Positions 1 to 7,213 of a stretch of DNA of 14,022 bases are shown here, one piece after another. The notes beneath the pieces were generated by a model. The model ran no database searches. It was not told where the DNA came from and saw nothing but the letters and a program-made list of their open reading frames with translations. The position numbers and the translations under genes were made by a program. Within the stretch, counting starts at the first letter, position 1. Each line of letters opens with the position of its first letter. Origin of the DNA: DAOVRD01 sp964605915 (GTDB lineage: Bacteria; Planctomycetota; Brocadiia; SM23-32); NCBI GenBank assembly GCA_964605915.1, contig CAZSET010000100.1, positions 1-14,022 on the forward strand, in the 5' to 3' direction.

Positions 1-1589
1 TTCGTAATCAGGTTCATGATGACCTGTCGGAGCTCATTTGCATCTCCCAGGACTGCGGGCAGGTCCTCGGCGAAGTCGTACTTGAGGGTGATCGCTTTCT
101 GGATGGCGGTCTGGAGCAGATGTCCCATCTCCCGGACGAGGCCGGACAGGTTCAGAGGCTGTATGACGAAGCGTCCCCTGCCCGAGTACGCCAGCATCTG
201 TTTGCACAGCTCGGCGGCGCGCTCGGCGGCGATCCGGATTTGCTCGATGCTCTGGCGGGCCGGCGACTCCAGCGGGAGCTCCATCAAGGCCAGCCCCGCG
301 TTGCCGAGCACGCCGACCAGCAGGTTGTTGAAGTCGTGCGCGATGCCGCCGGCCAGCACGCCGAGGCTTTCCAGTTTCTGGGCGTGCTGCATCTGCGCTT
401 CGAGCTGGCGCCTCTCTCGCTCGGCCCGCTTCAGCTCCGTTACGTCTCGCACGAACACAAGCGCCGCGCGGCGGCCCTCGTATTCCGTGGCGCTGGCGCT
501 GAACTCGATCTCCACCCTCTGGCCGTCTTTGTGCTGCAGTGCGCTCCGCTGGCGGCCCTCGTCTTCGTCGCCTGACACGAACTGGTCGTACGCCTGCTTC
601 AATCCCTCCGCCACGTCGGGATGGACGTACTGGAGGAACGGAGTCCCGAGGACTTCCTCCACGCAGTGGCCCCCCATCCGGGCCATCTGGCTGTTGGCGT
701 ACCTGACGATGCCATCCTGGACGATACAGATGCCGTCGCTGGCGTGCTCGACCACGTTGCGGTACTTCTCTTCGCTTCTCCTCAGGGCATCTTCCGCTTC
801 CTTGTGCTCAGTGATGTCGATGCCGATGGATTGGTACTCCACGGGCCGGCCGGCGGCGTTGCAGAGGGCCCTGTCCGTCCACCGCTGGTGGCGGACGGTC
901 CCGTCGGGGGCCACAATGGGGTGCTCGTAACTCGCGGCGGGATTCTCCAGCGTAAGGGACGCGTAACGTTTCCTGACGCCCGCGCGGTCTGCTTCGGGGA
1001 TGAACTGGAGGAAGCTCTTCCCCATCAGTTCGGAGCGTTTCCTGCCGAAGCAGGCGCAGTACTCGTCGTTGACGAAGGTCAGCGTTCCGTCGGGCAGGAA
1101 TCGGCAGATCAAGGCCGGCATGTCCTCTACGAGGGCCCGGTATCGAGCCTCGCTCTCGCGAAGGGCTCGCTGGGCCTCTTCGCGTTCGACGGCGGCCTGC
1201 TGTTGCTCCAGGGCGCGGTGCATCGTGCGCTCGAGGGCCTCGGGGCCGAGGGCGTCCTTGACCAGATAGTCGACAGCCCCGGTCTTCATTGCTTCGACGG
1301 CCGTGTGCTCATTCCCGACGCCCGTCAGGACGATGACCGGCAGGGCCGGCGCCTCCGCGGTGATGTGGCGCAGAAGCGCCAGTCCGGCATCGATGCCCCC
1401 CAGCCGCAGGTCCAGGAACACGAGATCGGGCTTGTCGCTGGCCAGCGCCCCCGGGGCCTGCTGAACGCCAGGCACGTGCGTCACGCGCACGGCGTACAGC
1501 TCGGAGCCCTCTGCATACCGGCGGAAGAGATGCGCGTCTTCGCGATCATCCTCGATGAGGAGTACGTGCACGGCCTGTCGTTCGTCCAT
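1..1589 (-). CDS. Receiver-PAS-PAS-histidine kinase hybrid (partial, runs off left edge)
   Basis: A cytoplasmic two-component hybrid with an N-terminal receiver; 529 codons are visible and the C-terminal part lies outside the window. Residues 1-125 are a receiver with acidic residues in IEDDRED (about 14-15), phosphoacceptor Asp60 in VFLDLRL, Thr89 and Lys111. PAS domains span about 145-265 and 275-390, each ending in a D(I/V)TE-type motif. A short coiled linker follows, then a HisKA domain with phosphoacceptor His418 in GGIAHDFNNLL, typical of PAS-linked kinases. The sequence ends inside the N box (QVIMNLIT), so the ATPase domain and anything after it are unseen. The ATG start has GGAGG six bases upstream. 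No membrane segment is visible. It lies 283 bp downstream of the receiver-GGDEF gene on the same strand, and its receiver closely resembles that gene's receiver. It probably takes phosphate at Asp60 and signals onward through His418; the stimulus and partner are unknown. Confidence 0.9.
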   Translation of the reverse strand, partial: MDERQAVHVLLIEDDREDAHLFRRYAEGSELYAVRVTHVPGVQQAPGALASDKPDLVFLDLRLGGIDAGLALLRHITAEAPALPVIVLTGVGNEHTAVEAMKTGAVDYLVKDALGPEALERTMHRALEQQQAAVEREEAQRALRESEARYRALVEDMPALICRFLPDGTLTFVNDEYCACFGRKRSELMGKSFLQFIPEADRAGVRKRYASLTLENPAASYEHPIVAPDGTVRHQRWTDRALCNAAGRPVEYQSIGIDITEHKEAEDALRRSEEKYRNVVEHASDGICIVQDGIVRYANSQMARMGGHCVEEVLGTPFLQYVHPDVAEGLKQAYDQFVSGDEDEGRQRSALQHKDGQRVEIEFSASATEYEGRRAALVFVRDVTELKRAERERRQLEAQMQHAQKLESLGVLAGGIAHDFNNLLVGVLGNAGLALMELPLESPARQSIEQIRIAAERAAELCKQMLAYSGRGRFVIQPLNLSGLVREMGHLLQTAIQKAITLKYDFAEDLPAVLGDANELRQVIMNLIT

Positions 1590-1602
1590 AGCTTGCCTCC
1601 GG

Positions 1603-1619
1603 GGCCTGCCTTGCGGGCC
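1603..1619 (-). promoter_or_regulatory. Possible 5'-leader hairpin just upstream of the hybrid kinase
   Basis: GGCCTGC (1603-1609) and GCGGGCC (1613-1619) can pair, with one G-U pair and a three-base loop. Its edge lies one base from the GGAGG ribosome binding site (1597-1601) of the leftward hybrid-kinase gene, so in the transcript it could affect access to that site. In GC-rich DNA such short stems are common by chance, so this is only a candidate. Confidence 0.2.
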
Positions 1620-1640
1620 AGACGTGAGCCACCCCTCCTC

Positions 1641-1654
1641 ACCGCTGCAGCGGT
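1641..1654. promoter_or_regulatory. 14-bp perfect palindrome, candidate operator
   Basis: ACCGCTGCAGCGGT is a perfect 14-bp inverted repeat in the 283-bp gap between the receiver-GGDEF gene and the hybrid kinase, about 50 bp before the kinase start. It could bind a dimeric regulator of the kinase gene. I see no convincing -35/-10 pair in this gap, so its role is uncertain. Confidence 0.25.
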
Positions 1655-1872
1655 ATCCCCGATTGCCCCCTCGCCCGCAAGCCGTACTTCGACTGTGAGA
1701 CTACTGCAAAAGCGGCAGGAAGGCAAGGGCAGTAAGCGCAGCCCGGCCCGTCTCTGACGCCCTCGTTGAACAGTAGCTTCAGCCGGGCGGCGACTGTGTC
1801 GGCTTGGCGAGAGGAGATTCGCGCGTCTTCCGCGTCGTCCTCCCCCCCCGGCGGATCCCAACGGGCGTTGCG

Positions 1873-2838
1873 TTACTCACCGCCCGCTTCCGTGCCGAAC
1901 TGCGTCGCCTGGAGACCGGCTGCGGGGAGATCGCCGTAGACCGCCACGCGGTTACGTCCCGCCCGCTTGGCCTCATAGAGGGCCTCGTCCGCTCGTCTGA
2001 GCATGTCCACGGCGGAGCTACGCGGTTCCCAGAACGTGACGCCCACGCTGATGGTTGGGACCGGATCGCTCAGGGCTTCGATCATCTGCCTGAGTTTCTC
2101 GGCGACGCGGCGCGCACCGTCGGCAGAGGTCTCCGGCAGCACAACGCAGAACTCCTCGCCCCCATAGCGGGCCGCCAGGTCCGTGCTGCGGACGTTGCAC
2201 TGGAACTCGTCGGCGCAGCGTTTCAGCACGGCGTCGCCCACCTGATGTCCGTACTGGTCGTTGACGCGTTTGAAGCGGTCCAGGTCGATCATCATCAGCC
2301 CAAACATGTGTCCGGTGCGCGCCGAGCGCTTGACCTCATCCTCCAGCACCTGGGTAAGGCGCCTTCGGTTGGCGACGCCGGTCAGTTCGTCGGTCACGGT
2401 CAGCTCGGCCAGCGTGGCCACCATGCGTGCGCGCTCCCGGGCCAACAGGTGCCTCTGGCACGTGTTGCGGATGGTCCTGTCCAGCAGGTCGATGTTCAGG
2501 GCGTCCTTGACGAGGTAGTCGTAGGCGCCGGCTTTCATCGCCTCGACGGCCCTGAGTTCGTCGCCTGAGCCGGTCACGATGACGACGGGGACGTCCATGT
2601 TCTCCTGGTTCACGCGGCTCAGCAGATGGAGTCCCGTGCCGCCTCCGCGCAGATTCAGGTCGAGGAAGACGAGGTCGAATTCGGCCTCGCTCAGGCAGGA
2701 CATGGCCTCGTCTTCACTGCGGGCACGCGTCAGTTGGAGAGCGTGGCTGCCGAGTTGCCGTGCGTACCGGGAGAAGATGGACGCGTCCTCATCGTCGTCT
2801 TCTACCAGCAATCCCACGATCCTGGGCAGCTCGCTCAT
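1873..2838 (-). CDS. Response regulator with GGDEF diguanylate cyclase output
   Basis: This 321-residue protein is a phosphorylation-controlled diguanylate cyclase that would make c-di-GMP from two GTP. Residues 1-125 are a receiver with acidic residues in VEDDDED (14-15), phosphoacceptor Asp60 in VFLDLNL, Thr89 and Lys111. Residues about 145-300 are a GGDEF domain with the entry motif TDELTGVANRR (149-159), the metal/substrate segment DLDRFKRVND (185-194) and an intact GGEEF signature (226-230). RSTD (217-220) sits exactly five residues before GGEEF, which is the RxxD product-inhibition site. Enzymatic activity and feedback by c-di-GMP are therefore expected. The architecture is that of PleD/WspR-type regulators with one receiver. 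Its ATG overlaps the stop of the preceding receiver gene by ATGA, and GGAG lies eight bases upstream, suggesting translational coupling. The final ~20 residues are not part of a recognised domain. Confidence 0.95.
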   Translation of the reverse strand: MSELPRIVGLLVEDDDEDASIFSRYARQLGSHALQLTRARSEDEAMSCLSEAEFDLVFLDLNLRGGGTGLHLLSRVNQENMDVPVVIVTGSGDELRAVEAMKAGAYDYLVKDALNIDLLDRTIRNTCQRHLLARERARMVATLAELTVTDELTGVANRRRLTQVLEDEVKRSARTGHMFGLMMIDLDRFKRVNDQYGHQVGDAVLKRCADEFQCNVRSTDLAARYGGEEFCVVLPETSADGARRVAEKLRQMIEALSDPVPTISVGVTFWEPRSSAVDMLRRADEALYEAKRAGRNRVAVYGDLPAAGLQATQFGTEAGGE

Positions 2839-3308
2839 GGGTCGAACTCCGAGGTGGTGTCCGGTATGACGGCGATGCAGAGCCAGTACTCGCCGATGGT
2901 GACGACGGCCTGAAGAAACTTTTCGAACTCCACCGGCTTGGTCACGTAGGTGTTGGCCCCGTCGTCGTAGCAGCCGAGCACGTCGGCCTCCTCGCTGGAG
3001 GTCGTCAGGACGACCACGGGGATACGGTGCAGGTCCGGGTCCGTCTTTATCAGCCTGAGCACCTCGCGGCCGTCCAGCCGGGGCAGGTTCAGGTCCAGCA
3101 GGATCAGCCCCGGCCGTGGCGCATCGACAGGGCCTGAATAGCGGCCCTCCTGTCGAAGGAACTCCATCGCTTCCTCGCCATCGCGCACCGTGTAGAACGG
3201 GTTTGCGATTCTGCCCTTCTTGAAGGCACGCTCGGCGATCTCGATGTCCTCCAGGTCATCCTCAACCAGCAGGACAGGGACAATCTGGCCGTTCCCCATC
3301 GGTTTCAC
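2835..3308 (-). CDS. Rcp1-like single-domain response regulator
   Basis: A stand-alone CheY-like receiver of 157 residues with no output domain. Key residues are the acidic pocket VEDD (about 15-18), phosphoacceptor Asp72 in LLDLNLPRLDG, Thr102-Thr103-Ser104 and Lys124 in TKPVEF. The segment from GANTYVTKPVEF to the GEYWL near 139-143 is characteristic of Rcp1-type receivers, which pair with phytochrome-like kinases whose HisKA resembles the one encoded just upstream. I chose GTG at 3308 because it overlaps the kinase stop as GTGA and has GGAGG ten bases upstream. The ATG at 3299 (154 aa) is the alternative but has poor ribosome-site spacing. Its stop overlaps the start of the receiver-GGDEF gene by four bases. 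It is probably the direct phosphoacceptor of the upstream kinase, acting by protein interaction or as a relay or phosphate sink. Confidence 0.9.
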   Translation of the reverse strand: MKPMGNGQIVPVLLVEDDLEDIEIAERAFKKGRIANPFYTVRDGEEAMEFLRQEGRYSGPVDAPRPGLILLDLNLPRLDGREVLRLIKTDPDLHRIPVVVLTTSSEEADVLGCYDDGANTYVTKPVEFEKFLQAVVTIGEYWLCIAVIPDTTSEFDP

Positions 3309-6300
3309 GACTTTTCTTCCTCCAATTGCGATGCAAGTGAGAGAGTGAAGCGGAAGACGGAGCCTTCTCCCGGCTCCGATTCCGCCCAGATGATGCCGCC
3401 ATGCCTGCGAACGATTTTCTCGCACAGCGCCAGCCCCACGCCGGCTCCCCCGTACACGTCACGTGCGTGCAGGCGCTGGAATACCCCGAATATCTTCTCC
3501 AGGTAGCGTTCCTCGATGCCGACGCCGTTGTCCGCGACGTTGAAGATGGCCTGATCGTCCTCGATGCGTGCGCCGACGGCGACCCGTGGGGGCTGATCGG
3601 GCTTGCGGAACTTCAGTGCGTTGCCGATCAGGTTCTGAAAGACCTGTCCGAGTTGGACCGGATCGGCCATGACCGTCGGCAGGCCATCCTGCACCGTGAC
3701 CTGGCCACCGCACTCGCGGATGCGGTCACTGAGCGTCTCGAGCGCGACACCGACGATACGCCCGGGATCGACGGGCTCCGGGTCTGCGCCTTGGGTGCCG
3801 ACGCGCGCCAGGGCCAGCAGGTGCTGGATGAATTCCTTCATGCGCACGGCGGCGTTCTGCATGTGACGCAGATGCTCGCGACCCACTTCGGGCAGTTGGT
3901 CCCCACAGTCCTCCACCAGGAACTGGCCGAAGCTGTGGACCTTGCGCAGCGGCTCCTGCAGGTCGTGCGACACGGTGTAGGTGAAGTCCTGCAGATCGCG
4001 GTTGGAGCGTTGCAGCTCGGCATTCATGGCTTTGAGCTGTTCCGCGTATTCCGCCAGGCGTCGCTGGGCCAGGATTCGGTCGGTGATGTCCCGGTCGAAA
4101 CCCATCAGGTAGTATCGGCCGTCTCTCTCCATTGCGACGGCGGAGAACTCGTAGACGTTCTCCTTCCCGTCCGGGCGTATCCAGGATGCTGTGCCCCTAT
4201 AGGGGCGCTCCTTCTCCATGGCTCTGGATATCTCCCGTCCCTGCTCGGGAGTCATGTCCGATACGGTCAGCGCGTCCAGGTCGGCCGCGTCTTCCAGCTC
4301 CGGCCTTGTGTACCCGGACATCTCCACGAAGCGGTCGTTGCAGAAGAGGAGCCGTCGCTTCCCCGTTTCGGCCTCCGCCTCGCAGATGTTGATGCCGTCG
4401 AAAGCGGTGTCGACGAGCAGTCGGAACCGTTCCTCGCTTTCGCGCAGGGCCTGCTCGGCCCGCTTGCGGGTGCACAGGTGGCCCAGCGTGGCGGCGTAAA
4501 CGGACAACAGCTCCTGGTTGCGTTCCGTGATCGGTCCCCCGTGCAGCAGGTTGTCCGCAGCCAGGTAGCCGATGACCTCCTCCCCATCCCAGAGCGGCGC
4601 GATGGCGTTCGTGCCTTTGCCGACGGCCTTGCCTTCGCCGTCGCGCAGTTCCGCATCTTCCAGGACGGCCAGTCTTCTGTGCTGCAGCACCACGGACTCG
4701 ATGGCCGGGCTGTGGTGCACGGGCAGCCTGACGGACCGTTCGTCGCGCAGATCTCCCTTCTCATCCACGCCCCACGTTCCCCATACGAAGTTGGAATCCT
4801 GCTCGTCCACCAGCCCCAGCCCCAGTCTTTCGAATCCAAGGCGGTCCCTTCCCAGTTCGACGGCCAGGCGGCACAGCTCGTCAAGTGAGTCGATCTTCGA
4901 CAGCTCATTGCCGATCTCATTCAGCCCTTTCAGCTGGGCAGCAAGGCGCCGTTCGGCCTCCTCATTCTCCCGTAAGGTCACGGCTGCCTGCTGTTGCTCG
5001 GCAATGTCGCGGGAGATGCCGAACGTGCCGACGACGTTGCCTTCCGGGTCCCGCAGCGCCGCCTTCGTCGTGGAGACCCAGGTCTCCGTGCCGTCGGGCC
5101 AGGTTTCCTTCTCCGCCTTGGCCACGATGGGCCGGCCGGTCCTCATCACGGCCTTCTCGTCTTCGTAAGCCTGCCGGGCGTGCTCTTCGCTGAAGAAGTC
5201 GAAGTCGGTCTTGCCGATGGTTTCCTGGGGGTCGCTCAGCCCGAACCAGTCGGCCAATGCCCGGCTGGTGCGAATGAAGCGGCAGTCCTGGTCTTTGAAA
5301 TAGATGTGGTCAGGAGTGTGCTCCATCAGCACGTTCAGCAGGCCCCGCTCGTAGGCGAGCTGCTCCTCCGAGCGCCGTTGCTCGGTGATGTCGCGGATCA
5401 CCGTGATGACGCGGACGACGGTGTCCCCCTCGAAGACCGGTATCTTGCGCGTCTCCGTGAGAAACTGGGAGTCCCCGACCGTGCTCCGATCTTCGGCGCG
5501 CACGACTTCGCCCAATTCGAACGCCCGCCTGTACTCCTCGCTCACGCCGTCGGGCAGGAAGGGGAAGGCCTCGAACACGGTCCGCCCGACTATATCGCTG
5601 TCCAGCCCCAACTTGCGGCACCACTGCTGGAGAGCTCTGTTGACCAGCACGATCCGCAGGTCCCTGTCGACGGCGTGTATGGCGTCGGCCATCGCGTCGA
5701 GGGTGGTGCGGTACTGCTCCTCGGACGTCCGCAGCGCTTGCTCGGCTCGTTTTCGTTCCGTGATGTCGAGCGTGGCCTCTACGGCTCCAACGATGTTCCC
5801 CTCGTCATCCCTGACCGGATCTCCCCGGATCCGCCAGGCCCTGCCATCGGGGGAGGTCATCTCCCGCGTCTGCGGCTGGCCCGTCTCCAGGGCTTCAGCG
5901 ACGGGGCAGCCGACGCAGCGGTCGGACCGTCCGTGCCAGACTCCATAGCAGCGTTTGCCTATGAGGTCCTCAATGGTCAGTTTGACTGATTCCGCAGCGG
6001 CCCGATTGGCCCAAAGGACCCGGCCGCTTGTGTCCTGGTAGAGCACGAGCTCCGACATGCTGTTCAGGATCGCGGCTCTCTCGCTTTCCTGTCGGCGCAG
6101 GGCCTCTTCGGCGCGCACGCGCTCGGTGATGTCGGTGAAGATCCCGAGAAGGCCGATCACCTCTGCCGAGTCGTCGAGGACGGGCGCCTTCACGACCTCG
6201 ACTATGCGCTCCTGATCGCCGACAACGTTCCTCTCCACCAGTGTCTCGGGCTGCCCCGTCGCCATGACGCGCCTGTCGTCCGCGCGGTACTTCTCGGCCA

Positions 6301-6751
6301 GTTCCCTGGGGGAGAAGTCGAAGTCCGTTCTGCCGACTATCTGCTCCGGCTTCACTCCCAGGTCGAGCGCGAAAGGATCATTGACGGAGACAAACACCGA
6401 ATCGGCGTCCTTGAAGAAAATGTGCTGCGGCAGACTCGCTAGCAACATGCGGTTCCGCTGCTCGCTGTCTTGCAGGGCCTGCTCGGCCTCTCGCTGCTTC
6501 TTCATGTGAAGCGCCAGCGGACGAAACAGCAGGAAATACAGGGCCGGGAAAAGGATGAGGACCAGCAGAACCGACTCCAGAACCGCTACCAGCATCGGCG
6601 CCATCGGCGAAAGGACCGGCAGCCAGACGTTGATGAGAAACTCACCCAGGAAGACGAAGGCGACCGTGATGAACAAGAGCCGTAGGGGCGACCTGGTCAT
6701 GAGCCAGAGGTCGTAGGGACCGACGCCGCCGCGAGGCCGCTTGGTGTTCAT
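3305..6751 (-). CDS. Membrane-anchored multi-PAS/GAF sensor histidine kinase
   Basis: A 1148-residue sensor kinase and the probable first gene of the signalling operon. Two membrane helices (about 23-44 and 53-76) are joined by only a few residues, so there is no periplasmic sensor and sensing is likely cytoplasmic or in the membrane. PAS domains follow at about 95-210, 222-333, 345-457 and 470-585, then a GAF domain at 605-765, a fifth PAS at 772-892 and a coiled linker. The HisKA has His929 in TVSHDLQEPLRKV, the bacteriophytochrome-like type. The ATPase domain has N1044 (NLIGNALKF), DNGVGIE (1074-1080) and GGAGVGLAL (1101-1109). PAS2 carries C269, C279 and C282. PAS1 and PAS4 resemble each other (HIFFKD/HIYFKD, GRTDFDF/GKTDFDF). 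The GAF domain does not look like a bilin-binding one. The ATG at 6751 lacks a clear ribosome site; the frame stays open to a TTG at 6862, but those extra residues look non-coding. The stop overlaps the next gene. Confidence 0.93.
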   Translation of the reverse strand: MNTKRPRGGVGPYDLWLMTRSPLRLLFITVAFVFLGEFLINVWLPVLSPMAPMLVAVLESVLLVLILFPALYFLLFRPLALHMKKQREAEQALQDSEQRNRMLLASLPQHIFFKDADSVFVSVNDPFALDLGVKPEQIVGRTDFDFSPRELAEKYRADDRRVMATGQPETLVERNVVGDQERIVEVVKAPVLDDSAEVIGLLGIFTDITERVRAEEALRRQESERAAILNSMSELVLYQDTSGRVLWANRAAAESVKLTIEDLIGKRCYGVWHGRSDRCVGCPVAEALETGQPQTREMTSPDGRAWRIRGDPVRDDEGNIVGAVEATLDITERKRAEQALRTSEEQYRTTLDAMADAIHAVDRDLRIVLVNRALQQWCRKLGLDSDIVGRTVFEAFPFLPDGVSEEYRRAFELGEVVRAEDRSTVGDSQFLTETRKIPVFEGDTVVRVITVIRDITEQRRSEEQLAYERGLLNVLMEHTPDHIYFKDQDCRFIRTSRALADWFGLSDPQETIGKTDFDFFSEEHARQAYEDEKAVMRTGRPIVAKAEKETWPDGTETWVSTTKAALRDPEGNVVGTFGISRDIAEQQQAAVTLRENEEAERRLAAQLKGLNEIGNELSKIDSLDELCRLAVELGRDRLGFERLGLGLVDEQDSNFVWGTWGVDEKGDLRDERSVRLPVHHSPAIESVVLQHRRLAVLEDAELRDGEGKAVGKGTNAIAPLWDGEEVIGYLAADNLLHGGPITERNQELLSVYAATLGHLCTRKRAEQALRESEERFRLLVDTAFDGINICEAEAETGKRRLLFCNDRFVEMSGYTRPELEDAADLDALTVSDMTPEQGREISRAMEKERPYRGTASWIRPDGKENVYEFSAVAMERDGRYYLMGFDRDITDRILAQRRLAEYAEQLKAMNAELQRSNRDLQDFTYTVSHDLQEPLRKVHSFGQFLVEDCGDQLPEVGREHLRHMQNAAVRMKEFIQHLLALARVGTQGADPEPVDPGRIVGVALETLSDRIRECGGQVTVQDGLPTVMADPVQLGQVFQNLIGNALKFRKPDQPPRVAVGARIEDDQAIFNVADNGVGIEERYLEKIFGVFQRLHARDVYGGAGVGLALCEKIVRRHGGIIWAESEPGEGSVFRFTLSLASQLEEEKS

Positions 6752-7084
6752 TGCTGTTGCGTTCCCAGGAGGATATGGAGGAGCGGATGCAGATCCCCTG
6801 TCAGGAATAGCCTTACGTGCTGAGACGGCCATCTGGGCCGCGCTCGCGGCGCAGGCCGGCAATCATGGAAAGGAGCAGCCAGGCCATTTGCTCGTGTTCC
6901 CGGCTCCGTCGTGAATCTTGCTCCGGCGACGGGGCGCGACGGACCGTGCGCCGGGCTCCGCTCGCGTCGGCGGTCGGGCGAGTGACACCGACACGAACTG
7001 GCCGGCGTCATAGGCTAACACGTCCCGTAAGGTGATTTCCAACCGGTGTTTGCGTGGACCACGTCGGCGGCTACCGGACGGACG

Positions 7085-7111
7085 CACGGCGGCTCACGGG
7101 CGTCTCACGGG
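7085..7111 (+). promoter_or_regulatory. Helically phased CACGG repeats, candidate activator site
   Basis: CTCACGGG occurs twice as a perfect 8-bp direct repeat (7093-7100 and 7104-7111), 11 bp apart start to start. A third, partial copy of the core CACGG begins at 7085, ten bases before the core of the first full copy. The cores are thus spaced 10 and 11 bp, about one DNA turn, and end 16 bp before the -35 element at 7128. Direct repeats on one face just upstream of -35 are a usual arrangement for activator binding. The protein that would bind is unknown. Confidence 0.4.
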
Positions 7112-7127
7112 CCCTCTTGCGTTCGGC

Positions 7128-7156
7128 TTGACAATCCCAAAATGGGCGGATAGAAG
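7128..7156 (+). promoter_or_regulatory. Sigma70-type promoter for the GH94 gene
   Basis: A consensus -35 TTGACA (7128-7133) is followed by a 17-bp spacer and the -10 hexamer TAGAAG (7151-7156; four of six consensus bases). This predicts a start near 7163 and a leader of about 50 bases before the ATG at 7214. The spacer contains the small inverted repeat CCCA-AAA-TGGG, which could be a repressor contact but is short enough to be chance. Confidence 0.6.
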
Positions 7157-7213
7157 GTACCTGCGGAATCCCCGAGTGCGGCTCTGTAGAACCCGAAGAG
7201 GGGGGAGCGACAC

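Larger units (their letters stand above)
6752..7213. other. Divergent intergenic region between sensor kinase and GH94 gene
   Basis: This 462-bp stretch separates the leftward signalling operon from the rightward phosphorylase gene. Short reading frames occur here but none looks like a protein I recognise. The right end holds a good rightward promoter (7128-7156) and upstream CACGG repeats. I found no convincing sigma70-type promoter for the leftward operon, which may use another sigma factor. No tRNA or riboswitch motif was recognised. Confidence 0.6.

Noticed and set aside
621..1757. Long rightward open frame (378 codons) opposite the hybrid kinase
   Set aside because: The opposite strand encodes clear receiver, PAS and HisKA domains over the same bases. 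The rightward frame has no recognisable domain and is a by-product of GC-rich codon use.
1741..1788. GCCCGGC (1741-1747) with GCCGGGC (1782-1788) as a terminator after the cyclase gene
   Set aside because: The arms are only 7 bp, the loop is 34 bases and no T run follows in the leftward direction, so it is not convincing.
1842..1849. Run of eight C as a possible phase-variation tract
   Set aside because: It lies outside coding sequence, just after the cyclase stop, and no promoter is aligned with it; chance in GC-rich DNA is enough.
3401..5989. Long rightward open frames (3401-4888 and 4994-5989) opposite the large kinase
   Set aside because: They are antisense to well-supported PAS, GAF, HisKA and ATPase domains, have no ribosome site I trust and show no family motifs.
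6863..7087. Small leftward open frame in the divergent intergenic region
   Set aside because: It has no recognisable domain and strongly biased composition; I could not support it as a gene.
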